Below are positions 48,337 to 58,045 of a stretch of DNA of 64,000 nt, piece after piece. The notes under the pieces were generated by a model, which saw only the letters and a list, made by a program, of their open reading frames with translations, did no database searches and was not told the DNA's origin. The position numbers and the translations under genes are program-made. This DNA comes from Gracilaria vermiculophylla (lineage: Eukaryota; Rhodophyta; Florideophyceae; Gracilariales; Gracilariaceae): positions 228,600 to 292,599 of the forward strand of contig JAHNZQ020000227.1 of assembly GCA_019155205.2 (NCBI GenBank), in the 5' to 3' direction. Position 1 is the first letter of the stretch; every line of letters begins with the position of its first letter.

Positions 48337-51306
48337 ATGGCCGCCCTCCCAGACACTATCGCCCGTGTGAGTGACTCCGTGGCGACTATCCCCACGTTGG
48401 ATCGTACGCCCTCTCACTCCAGAAAGCATCTTCCGGCCGTTCATCACAACCGCCCATCTCCCACCCAACTACCGCCCCGTCGTCTCCCCGAGCCGCGCTT
48501 CTCCGATGGCGAGCACCCGCGCAGAATAGCCAACCTGGCCGCGCTGGCCACCCAGCGCTTGCGTCCGCGCGAACCGCTGCACACCGTGCGCTACATTGCG
48601 CAGGTTGACATCGACGGCTGGATGGTGCGGCGCACCAAGGTCGGACAGAAGATCAATATGTTTGTCGTGCTCGAGTCCACCACGCTTTCCGTCCTTCGCA
48701 GCAGGTCCGCGCCTCCTCGCTACCAGGTCAACGTGCGTAGCACCCGCGTCAACGTGCACCTCCCGGAGCGCGAGATGCACATCCCTCTCCAAGGCGCCGT
48801 TGGCGGCAAGGATCGCTTTCTTCGTCTCCACATTGCCAGCGAGCAAGATGCACACCGCTGGAAGTACGCGCTGGACAATGCTGTCAACAGCCACATAACC
48901 GACTACTACACCTTGGACAAGACGCTGGGAAGCGGCGCGTATGGAGACGTAGTGTTGGCGTACGATGTGCGCACAAACGAGAGGCGCGCCGTCAAGATCA
49001 TCAAGCGCGGAAGGAACATGAAGAGCCAGGAGCATCTTGAGAGGGAAATGCAGGTCATGAAGAGTATTTCACATCCTAACATCGTCAGCACCTATCAAAT
49101 CTTCGACCTCAAGGAGACTATCTACATTGTCATGGAATACATGCCTGGTGGTGACCTGTTTGATTTTGTGGCACAATACGAGTGCCTTCGCGAGTCTCAG
49201 GCCAGCCAGATTATACGCTCCTTGTTCACTGCCGTCGAGTTTCTTCACCGCCATTCCATTGTTCATCGCGATCTTAAGCCAGAAAACATCCTCTGCGTCA
49301 ATCGCGGCTGGCCGTTACAGATAAAAGTCACCGATTTCGGGTTTGCCAGCTTCCTTGATCCTTCAAATGACCAAGACAACACGATGCGCACCCAGGTCGG
49401 AACCGCCTACTTCATGGCACCGGAGATTATTCTAAACAAGGGGCACGGCCCGCCGGTTGACTCATGGGCTTGCGGTGTTATTCTTTACACCATCCTCACA
49501 GGAAGGCTTCCCTTCGCGGGTAAAAACACCAAGCAGTACTTTGATAACGTAATTGAAGGGCGCATTCTTTTCCCCAATGTGTTGTGGAAAGGCATATCGG
49601 AAGACGCAAAGAGTCTTGTGAAAGGGCTTCTCAACGTCGACCCAAACAAACGCCTAACGCCCCTCGGGGCTTTACAGCACAAATGGGTCATGGCATCTCA
49701 CGCTCCGGAGAATGCAATTCGGCGAGACAGGTCAAACCTCCATTCGAAGCGACGCCGCCTATTCAAGGCACGCAAGGCAATTATTGCAGTTGCTATGGCA
49801 AACAAGTTTAAAGCTACGATACCCCAGGTTGTTGATAAAGTAGGCGACTCCACGAAAAAAGTTGTAAATGGTATCGAACATGGCGTGAAAAAGACCGCAG
49901 ACGGAGTAGGAGAGGGAATCAAGAAGACCGCTCACGGCGTGAAGAAAGTTAGCGAAAATATTGGGGGAGGGACCAAGAAGGTTGCCGAAGAGATAGGAGA
50001 AGGAACGAAGAAAGTTGCAGATGGAATAGCCGGTGGAACAAAGAAAGTTGCCGAGGGCATCGGCACTGGTGTGAAGCTGACTGTTGATGGTGTTGAGAGT
50101 GGTGCAAGAAAGGTTGGCGAAGGTATGAAGAAGACTGGGGACGGTCTTGGCTCTGCAGCTAAGAAAACAGCGGAAGGGGTCAGTGTAGGCCTACGAAAGA
50201 CAGGCGAAGGCTTGGAGGTTGGCATAAAAATGACTGCCGGTGGGGTGAAGAAGACTGCCGATGGAGTTAGCCATAGTTTGAAGAAGACTGGAGAAGGCAT
50301 TGGCGGTGGGATCAAGAAAACTGCCGAGGGCGTGAAGAAGACCGCTGACGGAGTGGGATATGGACTCAAACGCACAGGGGAGGGTATTGGCGGTGGTCTG
50401 AAAAAAACTGCAGATGGAGTCAGTCATGGTTTGAAAAAGACCGCAGACGGAATGGGTCAGGGCCTGAAGAAGACTGGGGGAGGTATTGGGGATGGTCTGA
50501 AGAAAACGGCTGATGGTGTTGGTCATGGATTCAAAAAGACTGGGGAAGGCTTCAAGCGTGGAGTGAACATTGTGCGACGAGATCGTAGTAGGGACGGGGA
50601 CACTGAACAAAATATTCATTCCACATCAAGTCAATCGGGTTCTGTCCCTCATCCTGCGAGTAAGAGGCCACTGTTCAGAAGAAGAGTGAGGACATCACAG
50701 TCTATAAGCAACGTATCTGATTCTGATTCTCAACGACAGGACGAGAATACAGAGCTTCCCTTGCCTGATGTGGAGAGCGCACCGCTTTGCCGTGTTCTCG
50801 ATGATAAGGCTGCGTTAGCACCGAACAGATCGACGCTCTCACAAGGAACTGAAACGTCTTCTGACACAAAACGGTCGAGTTCCGAATACTACTCTGCAGT
50901 GGAAGAACATAGTTCCACAGAGGAAGGCTGGTCAACATCACTTAGTGTTTGTAAGGAATCCAGACAAGGGCCGTGTGTGAGCGAAATTAGGAGCGACGAG
51001 GGCCGCCTGAGTGGTGCCTGCCAGGCGAAACAGGGGATGATTCCGTTGGATACGGGGGCGAAGCGCCAGAGCCCACATCCTTCGATCAACAAGTTTTCAA
51101 ACGCGTCTACGTTCACTTGTGGGACGAACAGACCAAACTTGCCACCGCTAAGTGGCATCACGCTGGGGTTCTCGGACGATCGGATGACTGAGCGTTTGGA
51201 CAGTGAAGGGATGTTTTCCACTGCACTTGGCCCATCGTCGAGCCTGCGAAGGACGGCAGCGTTGCTTCTGACACCCACGCAGCCGTCCGCGCTCGATACG
51301 CAATGA
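48337..51306 (+). CDS. PH-domain Ser/Thr kinase (CaMK-like) with 11-mer amphipathic repeat tail
   Basis: 989 residues from ATG 48337. Order: disordered N-terminus; PH-like domain (about 85-188: AQVDIDGWMVRRTKVGQKIN, ... EQDAHRWKYALDNAVN); kinase domain (about 190-455) with LGSGAYGDV, AVKII Lys220, EYMPGGDLFDFV, HRDLKPEN (His310), DFG (Asp333), MAPEII and RLTPLGALQHKWV, all residues expected for activity; a basic linker; then about residues 495-745 a run of some twenty 11-residue repeats of pattern G-(L/I/V)-K-K-T-(A/G)-(D/E)-G-(V/I)-x-x, occasionally 7 or 18 long; and a Ser-rich tail. The repeat resembles the KTKEGV repeats of synucleins and the 11-mers of group 3 LEA and perilipin proteins, which form 11/3 amphipathic helices on membranes. 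A lipid-surface kinase is inferred. The kinase type is CaMK/SNF1-like; no calmodulin site identified. Confidence 0.88.
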   Translation: MAALPDTIARVSDSVATIPTLDRTPSHSRKHLPAVHHNRPSPTQLPPRRLPEPRFSDGEHPRRIANLAALATQRLRPREPLHTVRYIAQVDIDGWMVRRTKVGQKINMFVVLESTTLSVLRSRSAPPRYQVNVRSTRVNVHLPEREMHIPLQGAVGGKDRFLRLHIASEQDAHRWKYALDNAVNSHITDYYTLDKTLGSGAYGDVVLAYDVRTNERRAVKIIKRGRNMKSQEHLEREMQVMKSISHPNIVSTYQIFDLKETIYIVMEYMPGGDLFDFVAQYECLRESQASQIIRSLFTAVEFLHRHSIVHRDLKPENILCVNRGWPLQIKVTDFGFASFLDPSNDQDNTMRTQVGTAYFMAPEIILNKGHGPPVDSWACGVILYTILTGRLPFAGKNTKQYFDNVIEGRILFPNVLWKGISEDAKSLVKGLLNVDPNKRLTPLGALQHKWVMASHAPENAIRRDRSNLHSKRRRLFKARKAIIAVAMANKFKATIPQVVDKVGDSTKKVVNGIEHGVKKTADGVGEGIKKTAHGVKKVSENIGGGTKKVAEEIGEGTKKVADGIAGGTKKVAEGIGTGVKLTVDGVESGARKVGEGMKKTGDGLGSAAKKTAEGVSVGLRKTGEGLEVGIKMTAGGVKKTADGVSHSLKKTGEGIGGGIKKTAEGVKKTADGVGYGLKRTGEGIGGGLKKTADGVSHGLKKTADGMGQGLKKTGGGIGDGLKKTADGVGHGFKKTGEGFKRGVNIVRRDRSRDGDTEQNIHSTSSQSGSVPHPASKRPLFRRRVRTSQSISNVSDSDSQRQDENTELPLPDVESAPLCRVLDDKAALAPNRSTLSQGTETSSDTKRSSSEYYSAVEEHSSTEEGWSTSLSVCKESRQGPCVSEIRSDEGRLSGACQAKQGMIPLDTGAKRQSPHPSINKFSNASTFTCGTNRPNLPPLSGITLGFSDDRMTERLDSEGMFSTALGPSSSLRRTAALLLTPTQPSALDTQ
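49838..50570 (+). repeat. 33-bp tandem repeat array (synuclein/LEA-like 11-mers)
   Basis: About twenty diverged 33-bp units, e.g. around ggtctgaagaaaacggctga at 50493, coding for GLKKTADGVxx. Third positions differ widely between copies while the protein pattern is kept, which points to selection on the peptide. Confidence 0.88.
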
Positions 51307-51450
51307 CGGTATTCGCTGTTAGCGATGGCGGAAGTGCTGAGGTAGTGTAGGTAGATATCGAAGCATACATGTGCCGAGTGTACAAGAGCGTTTATGTTTA
51401 CCGTGTACAAAAATTGCATAAACACACAACCAGTTGTACGAACGAGTTTT

Positions 51451-51954
51451 TCAGAATGGACCCCACTTGAGCTTACGGCCGCCGATCACGTGAAGATGAA
51501 GGTGATACACGCTCTGCAGCCCGTCCTTGCCGTTATTGATGAGGACGCGATAGCCGGCCTGTAGGTTTTCCAGTTGGGCAACCTTGGCCGCGGTCAGCAT
51601 CAAGTGGCCCAGCAGCTCCTTGTCACCCTCTTGGGCCATGGAGAGCATGGGTATACGGCGCTTGGGGATGACGATGATGTGGACCGGGCTCTGCGGGTTG
51701 ATGTCGTGAAAGGCAAGGCTGTGGTCGTCCTCAAACACGATGTCGGCGGGGATCTCCTTGGCGAGGATTTTGTCGAAGACTGTTGGCTGCGAGAAGTCTG
51801 CCGGCGGCGGCGCGCCCTGCTCGGCGGCCATCATGCGCACGGCGCTGGCGGGACGGGAGCGACTTACGCGAAGGCCGGCGCGCGCGCACGAGCTCAGCAG
51901 GAGCATCGCCGCGGAGGAGCGCTGCAACGAGGCGGGCGCGCCGACGAACGCCAT
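51451..51954 (-). CDS. HINT1: HINT histidine-triad nucleotide hydrolase with organelle presequence
   Basis: 167 residues from ATG 51954. HINT proteins hydrolyse nucleoside phosphoramidates and aminoacyl-adenylates. The domain is complete: TVFDKILAKEIPADIVFEDD, HDINPQSPVHIIVIPKRRIP, LINNGKDGLQSVYHLHLHVI and GGRKLKWGPF, with the catalytic triad motif H-L-H-L-H-V-I. The N-terminal 45 residues (MAFVGAPASLQRSSAAMLLL..., Ser/Arg-rich, no acidic residues) are not part of the family and begin with the red-algal 'MAFV' transit motif, so plastid targeting is likely; mitochondrial targeting is an alternative. A second in-frame start (MMAAEQGAPP) could give a cytosolic form. It is divergent from PRP5, with 263 bp between starts. 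Confidence 0.92.
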   Translation of the reverse strand: MAFVGAPASLQRSSAAMLLLSSCARAGLRVSRSRPASAVRMMAAEQGAPPPADFSQPTVFDKILAKEIPADIVFEDDHSLAFHDINPQSPVHIIVIPKRRIPMLSMAQEGDKELLGHLMLTAAKVAQLENLQAGYRVLINNGKDGLQSVYHLHLHVIGGRKLKWGPF

Positions 51955-52217
51955 GGCCCGCCGCCGACGTCCGCGCGCGCGCGCGCACGCGCCGCGCTGC
52001 GCTGCCAAGTCGGCCGCCGCGATTTGCGCCGCCAGTGCATCTACCAGCGAACCCAAATCGCGCGGCGCTGCGATGCGGCATCGCGCAGCCGAACGCGCGC
52101 CGTTGAGTTTGCGGCCGCCCCCCGCCCGCCCCCCTCTCCCCCTCCCACCGCCCACCCCCGCGCGCCGCGCGCGCCGTCGCCGCGCCGCCTAGCAGCACGC
52201 AGCCATCTTCGCGCGCC

Positions 52218-55178
52218 ATGCAGCCCGCACGCCAGAGACGCTCGCGCTTCGGTAGCGTGGCGAGACCGCCGCACTCGGCTGCCCGCCCCGCGGCTGCGCG
52301 CGGTGCCGTCGCCACACCGCCCGCCAGTGCGCCCATCGTCCTCTCTACCTTCAAGCGTGGTAAGTCTCAAAAGCGTCGCCAGCGAGCAGGGGGCATAGCC
52401 GCCCCTTCTGCACCTGACTTGGAAAGTAACGACCGACATCGCTCCCCCGACCCTCCGGCCCCTCGCCTCTTCAGCAACGACGAGCAAGAAGAGCATCAAG
52501 AGCAACAAGAGCGCGAGCACCAACCGAGTCCGCTGCCGCAATACCACTACAGTACGTACGCGAGAACACCTAAGAAACGCCCGCTATTCCTTCGCAACGC
52601 TGAAAGAGCAGCTGAATCTGATCCATCAGTTCCACCCATCCGAACAACCAACAATCCAGATGATGCCGTTGATCCCTTGGAAAACTTCATGAAAAATGTG
52701 GACAGTGAACTCAACGTGAAGAGGCACCGTGTAGACGCCCAGCCACACAACAGTAGTGACACTTCCGACGATTCTACTGATGACGACGCCGATACGAGCA
52801 GAGCAGCAAAGGCCCCGAAACGGCGTGTGTACGAGAAGGTGGATCACTCTAAAATTCACTACCCTCCTTTTCAGAAGAATCTCTACATCGAGGTTCCTCA
52901 CATATCAAAAATGACCCATGCACAAGTCGCAACTCTGCGTCGTAAGCTGGGAAACATAAGGATTCGCGGCAAACGATGTCCTCGCCCAATAACCGACTGG
53001 GCGCAATGTGGCTTATCCGCCTCCATCCTTAGTATTCTGGAGCGCCTTAACTTTCACACTCCTACCGGCATTCAATCCCAAGCTATCCCATGCATCATGA
53101 GCGGCCGCGATATCATTGGAATAGCCCGCACCGGCTCTGGTAAAACGCTTGCATTTCTGTTGCCAATCTTTCGTCATATAGCCCTCAGGCAGAGGGCGAT
53201 GCCGGGGGAAGGCCCTTCTGCGCTCATCATTGCGCCCACTCGCGAACTTGCCATCCAAATCTACGGTGATGCAAAGAAGTTTTCAACTGCCATCGACATT
53301 CGTTCCGTGTGTGCCTACGGCGGGAGTGGAGTCAAAGACCAAATAGCAGAACTCAAGCGTGGTGCTGACCTGGTCGTCTGTACACCCGGTCGCATGATCG
53401 ACCTTCTTGCAATGAATGGCGGCCGTATCACCAATCTTTTTCGCGTAACGTTTGTGGTTCTCGACGAGGCTGACCGCATGTTCGACATGGGATTTGAACC
53501 ACAGTTAACGCGGATTGTAGAGAACATTCGCCCAGATAGACAAACCGTAATGTTCTCAGCAACCTTCCCACCTCAAGTAGAACGACTTGCTCGGAAAATA
53601 CTCACACAGCCAGTGGAGATTATGGTCGGTGGTAATTCGGTGGCGGCATCCACAATTGACCAACATGTTGAAGTGCGCAGCGAAGAATCGAAGTTTTTCC
53701 GATTGCTGGAGCTCCTGGGGGTATGGTATGAAAAGGGGTCCACTCTTGTGTTTGTTGATCGTCAAGACAATGCCGATAGGATATTTCGAGACTTGTCCAA
53801 GGCTCGTTACAAGTGTTTGTCATTGCATGGCGGTATGGACCAGGCTGATAGGGACTCCACAATAGTGGATTTCAAAAATGGGGATGTGAAAGTGCTCGTG
53901 GCAACGAGCGTCGCTGCTAGAGGCTTGGACGTAAAGAACTTGACTCTGGTTGTAAACTACGATGTTCCGGGTCACTACGAAGATTATGTCCACCGTGTGG
54001 GCAGAACAGGTCGCGCAGGAGCAGCAGGCACAGCATATACTTTCATAACTCCAGACCAGGAAGCTTATGCCGCGGATATGGCCAAAGCACTGTCTACAAG
54101 CGCAAGAACTGCCGCTGAGCAAGAAGCTCCGATTGGAGACGAAGAAGCCGCGAAAAAAGCCGGAGACGAGGCAGCGGAAGCGGCTGTTCCGGATGAATTG
54201 AAAGCTCTCGTAGAGAGTTTTGAAAGGAAACGCAGAGCCGGGATCGTGAAATATGGAGCAAGTTCTGGATACGGTGGTCGTGGGTTTAAGTTTGACGAAA
54301 ATGATGAATACACCGCCGCTCAGAAAGCCTTGCGAAAGATGCAAGCCAAGCAGTACGGACTGGACGGTGATGAAGGAGATGATGACGACGAAAGAAAACG
54401 AGAAGATGAAAGCATCGACGATGATGATGACGAAAACGATGATGACGAGGACGGCATTGTCCGCATCAATAAGTCTGTGAGTGCCAATGGCATTCAAAAG
54501 GAAAGCGGGACATCCTTTATTTCATCTCTGTCTGGTTTGATACCGGATCGTCCGCTTGCCGCTTACGAAGTACAGAATCTCTTAGCAGAAGCCGTTAAGC
54601 GGGCTGAGGCATCTGGCAATGCCAAAAAGTTGGACGAAAAAGCTCGTAAAGCTCTCGTGGCAACAGCGAAAGCTCGTGTGTTATCAATTGTCAGCCTTCG
54701 AAATAAGACAGCAGAAGCGCAGAGGCGAAATCCAAGTGGTCTTACTCAAAGTGCAAGCCTCGCAACCTCGAAGTATATCGGCAGCAGGTCCCAGACTCCT
54801 GGAAACACCGGGCTATTGGATGCTGACGGAGAGAACATTGGAAACGAGTATGCTATGAAAAACAATGGTTCAGAGCCACGTTTTGCATGCGAGCTGGAAA
54901 TTAACGATTACCCACAACACGCTCGGTGGCAGGTCACAAGGAAGAATTCTCTGAACGATGTCGAAGAGTTCACTGGATGTGTGGTAACAACCAGAGGAAA
55001 CTTTTACCCAGTGGGTAGAAACCCTCCTCGTGGAGAAAGAAAGTTACATTTCTTGATAGAAGGCCCTACCAGACGAGCTGTGAAGATGGCGAGACGTGAC
55101 ATTAGACAGAAACTAGAAGAAGCCTCTGACGTCTCAAGACCATCCGACCATCAGTACTCGAAATACTCGGTTGTGTGA
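52218..55178 (+). CDS. PRP5: PRP5/DDX46 DEAD-box RNA helicase
   Basis: 986 residues from ATG 52218. PRP5/DDX46 remodels U2 snRNP during branch-site recognition in pre-spliceosome assembly. The family-specific entry is present: VDHSKIHYPPFQKNLYIEVP and CPRPITDWAQCGLS. Helicase motifs follow in order: Q motif PTGIQSQAIPCIMSGRDIIG, motif I ARTGSGKT (304-311), PTRELA, GG, TPGR, DEAD (416-419), SAT, then domain 2 with FVDRQDNADRIF, ATSVAARGLDV and HRVGRTGR. The N-terminus is basic and acidic by turns; the C-terminus has an acidic stretch DDDDENDDDEDG and a conserved tail. The gene has no introns itself. Its presence agrees with the conserved CTAAC branch sites seen in this window's introns. Confidence 0.95.
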   Translation: MQPARQRRSRFGSVARPPHSAARPAAARGAVATPPASAPIVLSTFKRGKSQKRRQRAGGIAAPSAPDLESNDRHRSPDPPAPRLFSNDEQEEHQEQQEREHQPSPLPQYHYSTYARTPKKRPLFLRNAERAAESDPSVPPIRTTNNPDDAVDPLENFMKNVDSELNVKRHRVDAQPHNSSDTSDDSTDDDADTSRAAKAPKRRVYEKVDHSKIHYPPFQKNLYIEVPHISKMTHAQVATLRRKLGNIRIRGKRCPRPITDWAQCGLSASILSILERLNFHTPTGIQSQAIPCIMSGRDIIGIARTGSGKTLAFLLPIFRHIALRQRAMPGEGPSALIIAPTRELAIQIYGDAKKFSTAIDIRSVCAYGGSGVKDQIAELKRGADLVVCTPGRMIDLLAMNGGRITNLFRVTFVVLDEADRMFDMGFEPQLTRIVENIRPDRQTVMFSATFPPQVERLARKILTQPVEIMVGGNSVAASTIDQHVEVRSEESKFFRLLELLGVWYEKGSTLVFVDRQDNADRIFRDLSKARYKCLSLHGGMDQADRDSTIVDFKNGDVKVLVATSVAARGLDVKNLTLVVNYDVPGHYEDYVHRVGRTGRAGAAGTAYTFITPDQEAYAADMAKALSTSARTAAEQEAPIGDEEAAKKAGDEAAEAAVPDELKALVESFERKRRAGIVKYGASSGYGGRGFKFDENDEYTAAQKALRKMQAKQYGLDGDEGDDDDERKREDESIDDDDDENDDDEDGIVRINKSVSANGIQKESGTSFISSLSGLIPDRPLAAYEVQNLLAEAVKRAEASGNAKKLDEKARKALVATAKARVLSIVSLRNKTAEAQRRNPSGLTQSASLATSKYIGSRSQTPGNTGLLDADGENIGNEYAMKNNGSEPRFACELEINDYPQHARWQVTRKNSLNDVEEFTGCVVTTRGNFYPVGRNPPRGERKLHFLIEGPTRRAVKMARRDIRQKLEEASDVSRPSDHQYSKYSVV

Positions 55179-55697
55179 TATAAAAATTGAATCCAAACGA
55201 GAAGCAAATAATGAATTGAAAAGTTACGTACAGTAACCGTGTGTTTTTGTCTCGCCCTTTAGTAAAACACAAGATGGCGACATAACTTCGGTGACAAGTG
55301 ATATACAGATCGTATGCCACTACGGAAGTAATAAGTGTTTGAACCTGCCGTTAATCGCTGGTCTTTTTCAGGGGCGGAGCAAAACGGAGCGCGCGACTGT
55401 TTTTACGACACTGGTATTCCCTTGGAGGTATTTTTACCACTATCACAATGGTGGGCAGTTCTCTATAAAGACTGAATCTGCCGTCGTTGCATGACGAGCA
55501 CCCTTAAAAAAATCCAAAGGTCTGAAACGAATCTTCAACTCGTGCTAGTTGGATAAAGCAACAATAGAACGTCCATCTTATTAATACCGAATTATGTGCA
55601 ATGTGCTGCACACAGTGCAGTGCACAGCCACGAGGATCGGACAAACTCACGCCTGCTGTGGATTGCGATGACGGTTGGACGACTGGACTTGTCGAAC
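55179..55697. other. Intergenic between convergent genes
   Basis: 519 bp, AT-rich, with no open frame of interest. Confidence 0.5.
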
Positions 55698-57518
55698 TCA
55701 CCAGCATTCCATTTGAAGACGAGATTCCGCTTCCATTCTCTTCACATACAGCTCTGAGGCCTCTTCATCCAGACCACCAAACTTTTTGACGACGGCAACG
55801 AGGGCTAGCCGCACTGATTTTGGCATTGATCCAGCAGCGCCGGCTAGGTATACATAAGCACCTTTGTAATGTATCAAGTCCCAAATCTGCTTTCCATGTT
55901 CCTCCAACCGGTGTTGCACGTATGTTTTGCGAGACGGGTCGCTCCGAGAAAACGCAGTTATGAGCTCGGTTAGTCTTCCGTCTCTAAGGTACGCTTCAAA
56001 GTCGTTCTTGTATAAAAAGTCTCCATCCTTCACACGACATCCAAAGAAAAGAATATTGGACGTAATCTGTCGCTTTCGTGTACTCGTGTACGACCTCATA
56101 GGCGCTACGCCTGTCCCAGGGCCTACAAGAACAGATGGTCGCTCGCCATTGAACCTTAGAGACGTCCCATTTTCAAGAAAAACTGGCACACATTCCCCCT
56201 TACTCAACGACTTTAAAAAACTAGAACACACCCCAACCCGCATAAAACGTAGTGGAGTTACATACTTCACAATAGATGCGCATATGTGAATCGAACCGTG
56301 ATGGGCCTCCGCAGAAGAGGCAATCGAAAATGCCCGAGGCCGTAACAATGGAATCATATCAATCAAAGAGTCGAGCGGTGGACGGGCTGAAGGAAAATCT
56401 CTCAAGACCAACAGAATAGTTCGCTTCTCACGATATGCATATTGGGTTAAATCGTCTGTCCCTTCCCTTGACGCAAAGTGCAAAAGCTTCTCTCTTTCCA
56501 TCTCCAAAGTCGCAAACGGTGCAAGCTGCTTAAATAACCTTCGACGCGGCGTTGCGCTAAGATCAAGTTGTGCAGATGCCAATTGTCGCAAAGTGCACGG
56601 CATTTTTATGTTGAAATGCAGGTCCCCGAATTGGCGTTTGCTCGCCCGCACTGAAACGTCCACCAACTCATCCCCATCGAAACCGGTTAGCTCGAAAAAA
56701 GCGTTCACAGCTGATTCACTGTTCCTCGGCATGATGTGAATGATGTCTCCAGGTTTGTAAGTTAGCAACTGAGTTTCAGGGGCGCAACCCGCGACGTCGA
56801 GCTGGACGTGCAGCACTTCTTTGTCATCAGTCAGGGCATCAGGGTTTGTCAGGACTTGCACCCGATCCACAACCGAATCGTGGAGCGGATTGGTTGCCGC
56901 CGATGGCCTTCGCCTGGCTTCGCCCGGTTTCCACTTTTGGCTCGCGCTCGAGTGCTCTCTGCTGAGTCCAAGGCGCTGCACTTCGACACGCGGAACACTT
57001 TCAAAATCATTTACAAGCGTTGAAGTTGAGTTAGGAGTCAGAGCATCAAGAATAGATTCCATCCACGGAAGAAGTTGGGTATCATAGCCACCCTGCTCAC
57101 TATCGTCGCCAAGAGCGAGCGGAGTGATCAAAGAAGCACCGAGGTCTATTAGTCGAGTGCAGAGCTTCCTGGCGGCTGCATTGAACTTGACATAGGCTCT
57201 GTCACCCAATCCAAACATCGCGAAGTTGAGGTGCGAAAGCACCGTTGGAGGAAGGTTGGCACGTCGGATGAAGGCCCAGAAGGTTCGCATGGTGATGGGC
57301 ACATGGCCATCTCCACATGTTGAAACAATGAAAATGAACTTGTGACCACGAGACGCATCGCTAGGAAGATTGGCCAGCGGGTATTCATCAACAGCGCTCA
57401 AAGACTTCAACTGTACACCGCGTTCTACAAGCTGCTGAGCCAGTTGTTGAGAAACATCCTCTGCGGTTCCGGTGGCGGTCGCATAAAGCACATGACAGAT
57501 GATGGATGTTCCAGCCAT
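55698..57518 (-). CDS. NDOR1: NADPH-dependent diflavin oxidoreductase 1 (NDOR1/TAH18)
   Basis: 606 residues from ATG 57518. TAH18/NDOR1 passes electrons from NADPH through FAD and FMN to the Fe-S protein DRE2/CIAPIN1 at the start of cytosolic Fe-S cluster assembly. Seen in order: FMN flavodoxin domain (YATATGTAEDVSQQLAQQL, FIVSTCGDGHVPITMRTFWA, FAMFGLGDRAYVKFNAAARK), connecting/FAD domain (YKPGDIIHIMPRN, PRAFSIASSAEAHHGSIHIC) and NADPH domain (VLVGPGTGVAPMRSYTSTRK, VYLAGAAGSMPKSVRLALV). There is no N-terminal membrane anchor, which separates it from cytochrome P450 reductase. The flavin-site 'RPRAFSIAS' block is intact. Six further codons upstream are open but start at a non-ATG. Confidence 0.94.
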   Translation of the reverse strand: MAGTSIICHVLYATATGTAEDVSQQLAQQLVERGVQLKSLSAVDEYPLANLPSDASRGHKFIFIVSTCGDGHVPITMRTFWAFIRRANLPPTVLSHLNFAMFGLGDRAYVKFNAAARKLCTRLIDLGASLITPLALGDDSEQGGYDTQLLPWMESILDALTPNSTSTLVNDFESVPRVEVQRLGLSREHSSASQKWKPGEARRRPSAATNPLHDSVVDRVQVLTNPDALTDDKEVLHVQLDVAGCAPETQLLTYKPGDIIHIMPRNSESAVNAFFELTGFDGDELVDVSVRASKRQFGDLHFNIKMPCTLRQLASAQLDLSATPRRRLFKQLAPFATLEMEREKLLHFASREGTDDLTQYAYREKRTILLVLRDFPSARPPLDSLIDMIPLLRPRAFSIASSAEAHHGSIHICASIVKYVTPLRFMRVGVCSSFLKSLSKGECVPVFLENGTSLRFNGERPSVLVGPGTGVAPMRSYTSTRKRQITSNILFFGCRVKDGDFLYKNDFEAYLRDGRLTELITAFSRSDPSRKTYVQHRLEEHGKQIWDLIHYKGAYVYLAGAAGSMPKSVRLALVAVVKKFGGLDEEASELYVKRMEAESRLQMECW

Positions 57519-58045
57519 TCTTGCGCGAAAAGACAATAATGCTGATGGCTGACAACGATAACCGCTTTGGGATTTGCACTTGATCTGAAAAGCGTATCAA
57601 AAGGGGTGTTTGTGAGATAGACCATGCTCACAATGCTTTTAACTTGTGCACCAGGGGCAAAGCGGAAACGGTTGAAGTTCAGAGACCACTGGCTTTAATA
57701 ACCCTGGACGCCATGGAAAGGTTCTTAAGGCGTGGGCTCGACGACGTTGACAACACCCCAAGTTGAAGATGACCGCATCCAACTGCACCATGCGTTCAAC
57801 GGCGTCCCGTGCGACGAAGCGGGCCAGGGACTCGCACATGGGTGAGGACATTCGCGAGTTTTGTGAAAACATTAATTATGGGCATTAATTAATTCAGATC
57901 CCGAATGGCCGCTCTCCCAGATCCCATCGGATATGAGATTCGCGCCGAGTACCGAAGGGATGGACTGAGCGGCAGTGCGCGGGCAGTGGTCATTGAGCGC
58001 GCACGAGTGGTTTGCCGGAGGGCTTTCTGAAAGACGAGCACAAGC
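57519..58045. promoter_or_regulatory. Divergent promoter between NDOR1 and lumenal FKBP
   Basis: 527 bp. Short frames only; tandem TTAATTA-like sequence near 57880-57892. No gene seen. Confidence 0.4.

Noticed and set aside
49932..50619. Long minus-strand frames opposite the kinase repeats
   Set aside because: They arise because the 33-bp repeat is open on both strands; the plus-strand protein has clear domains.
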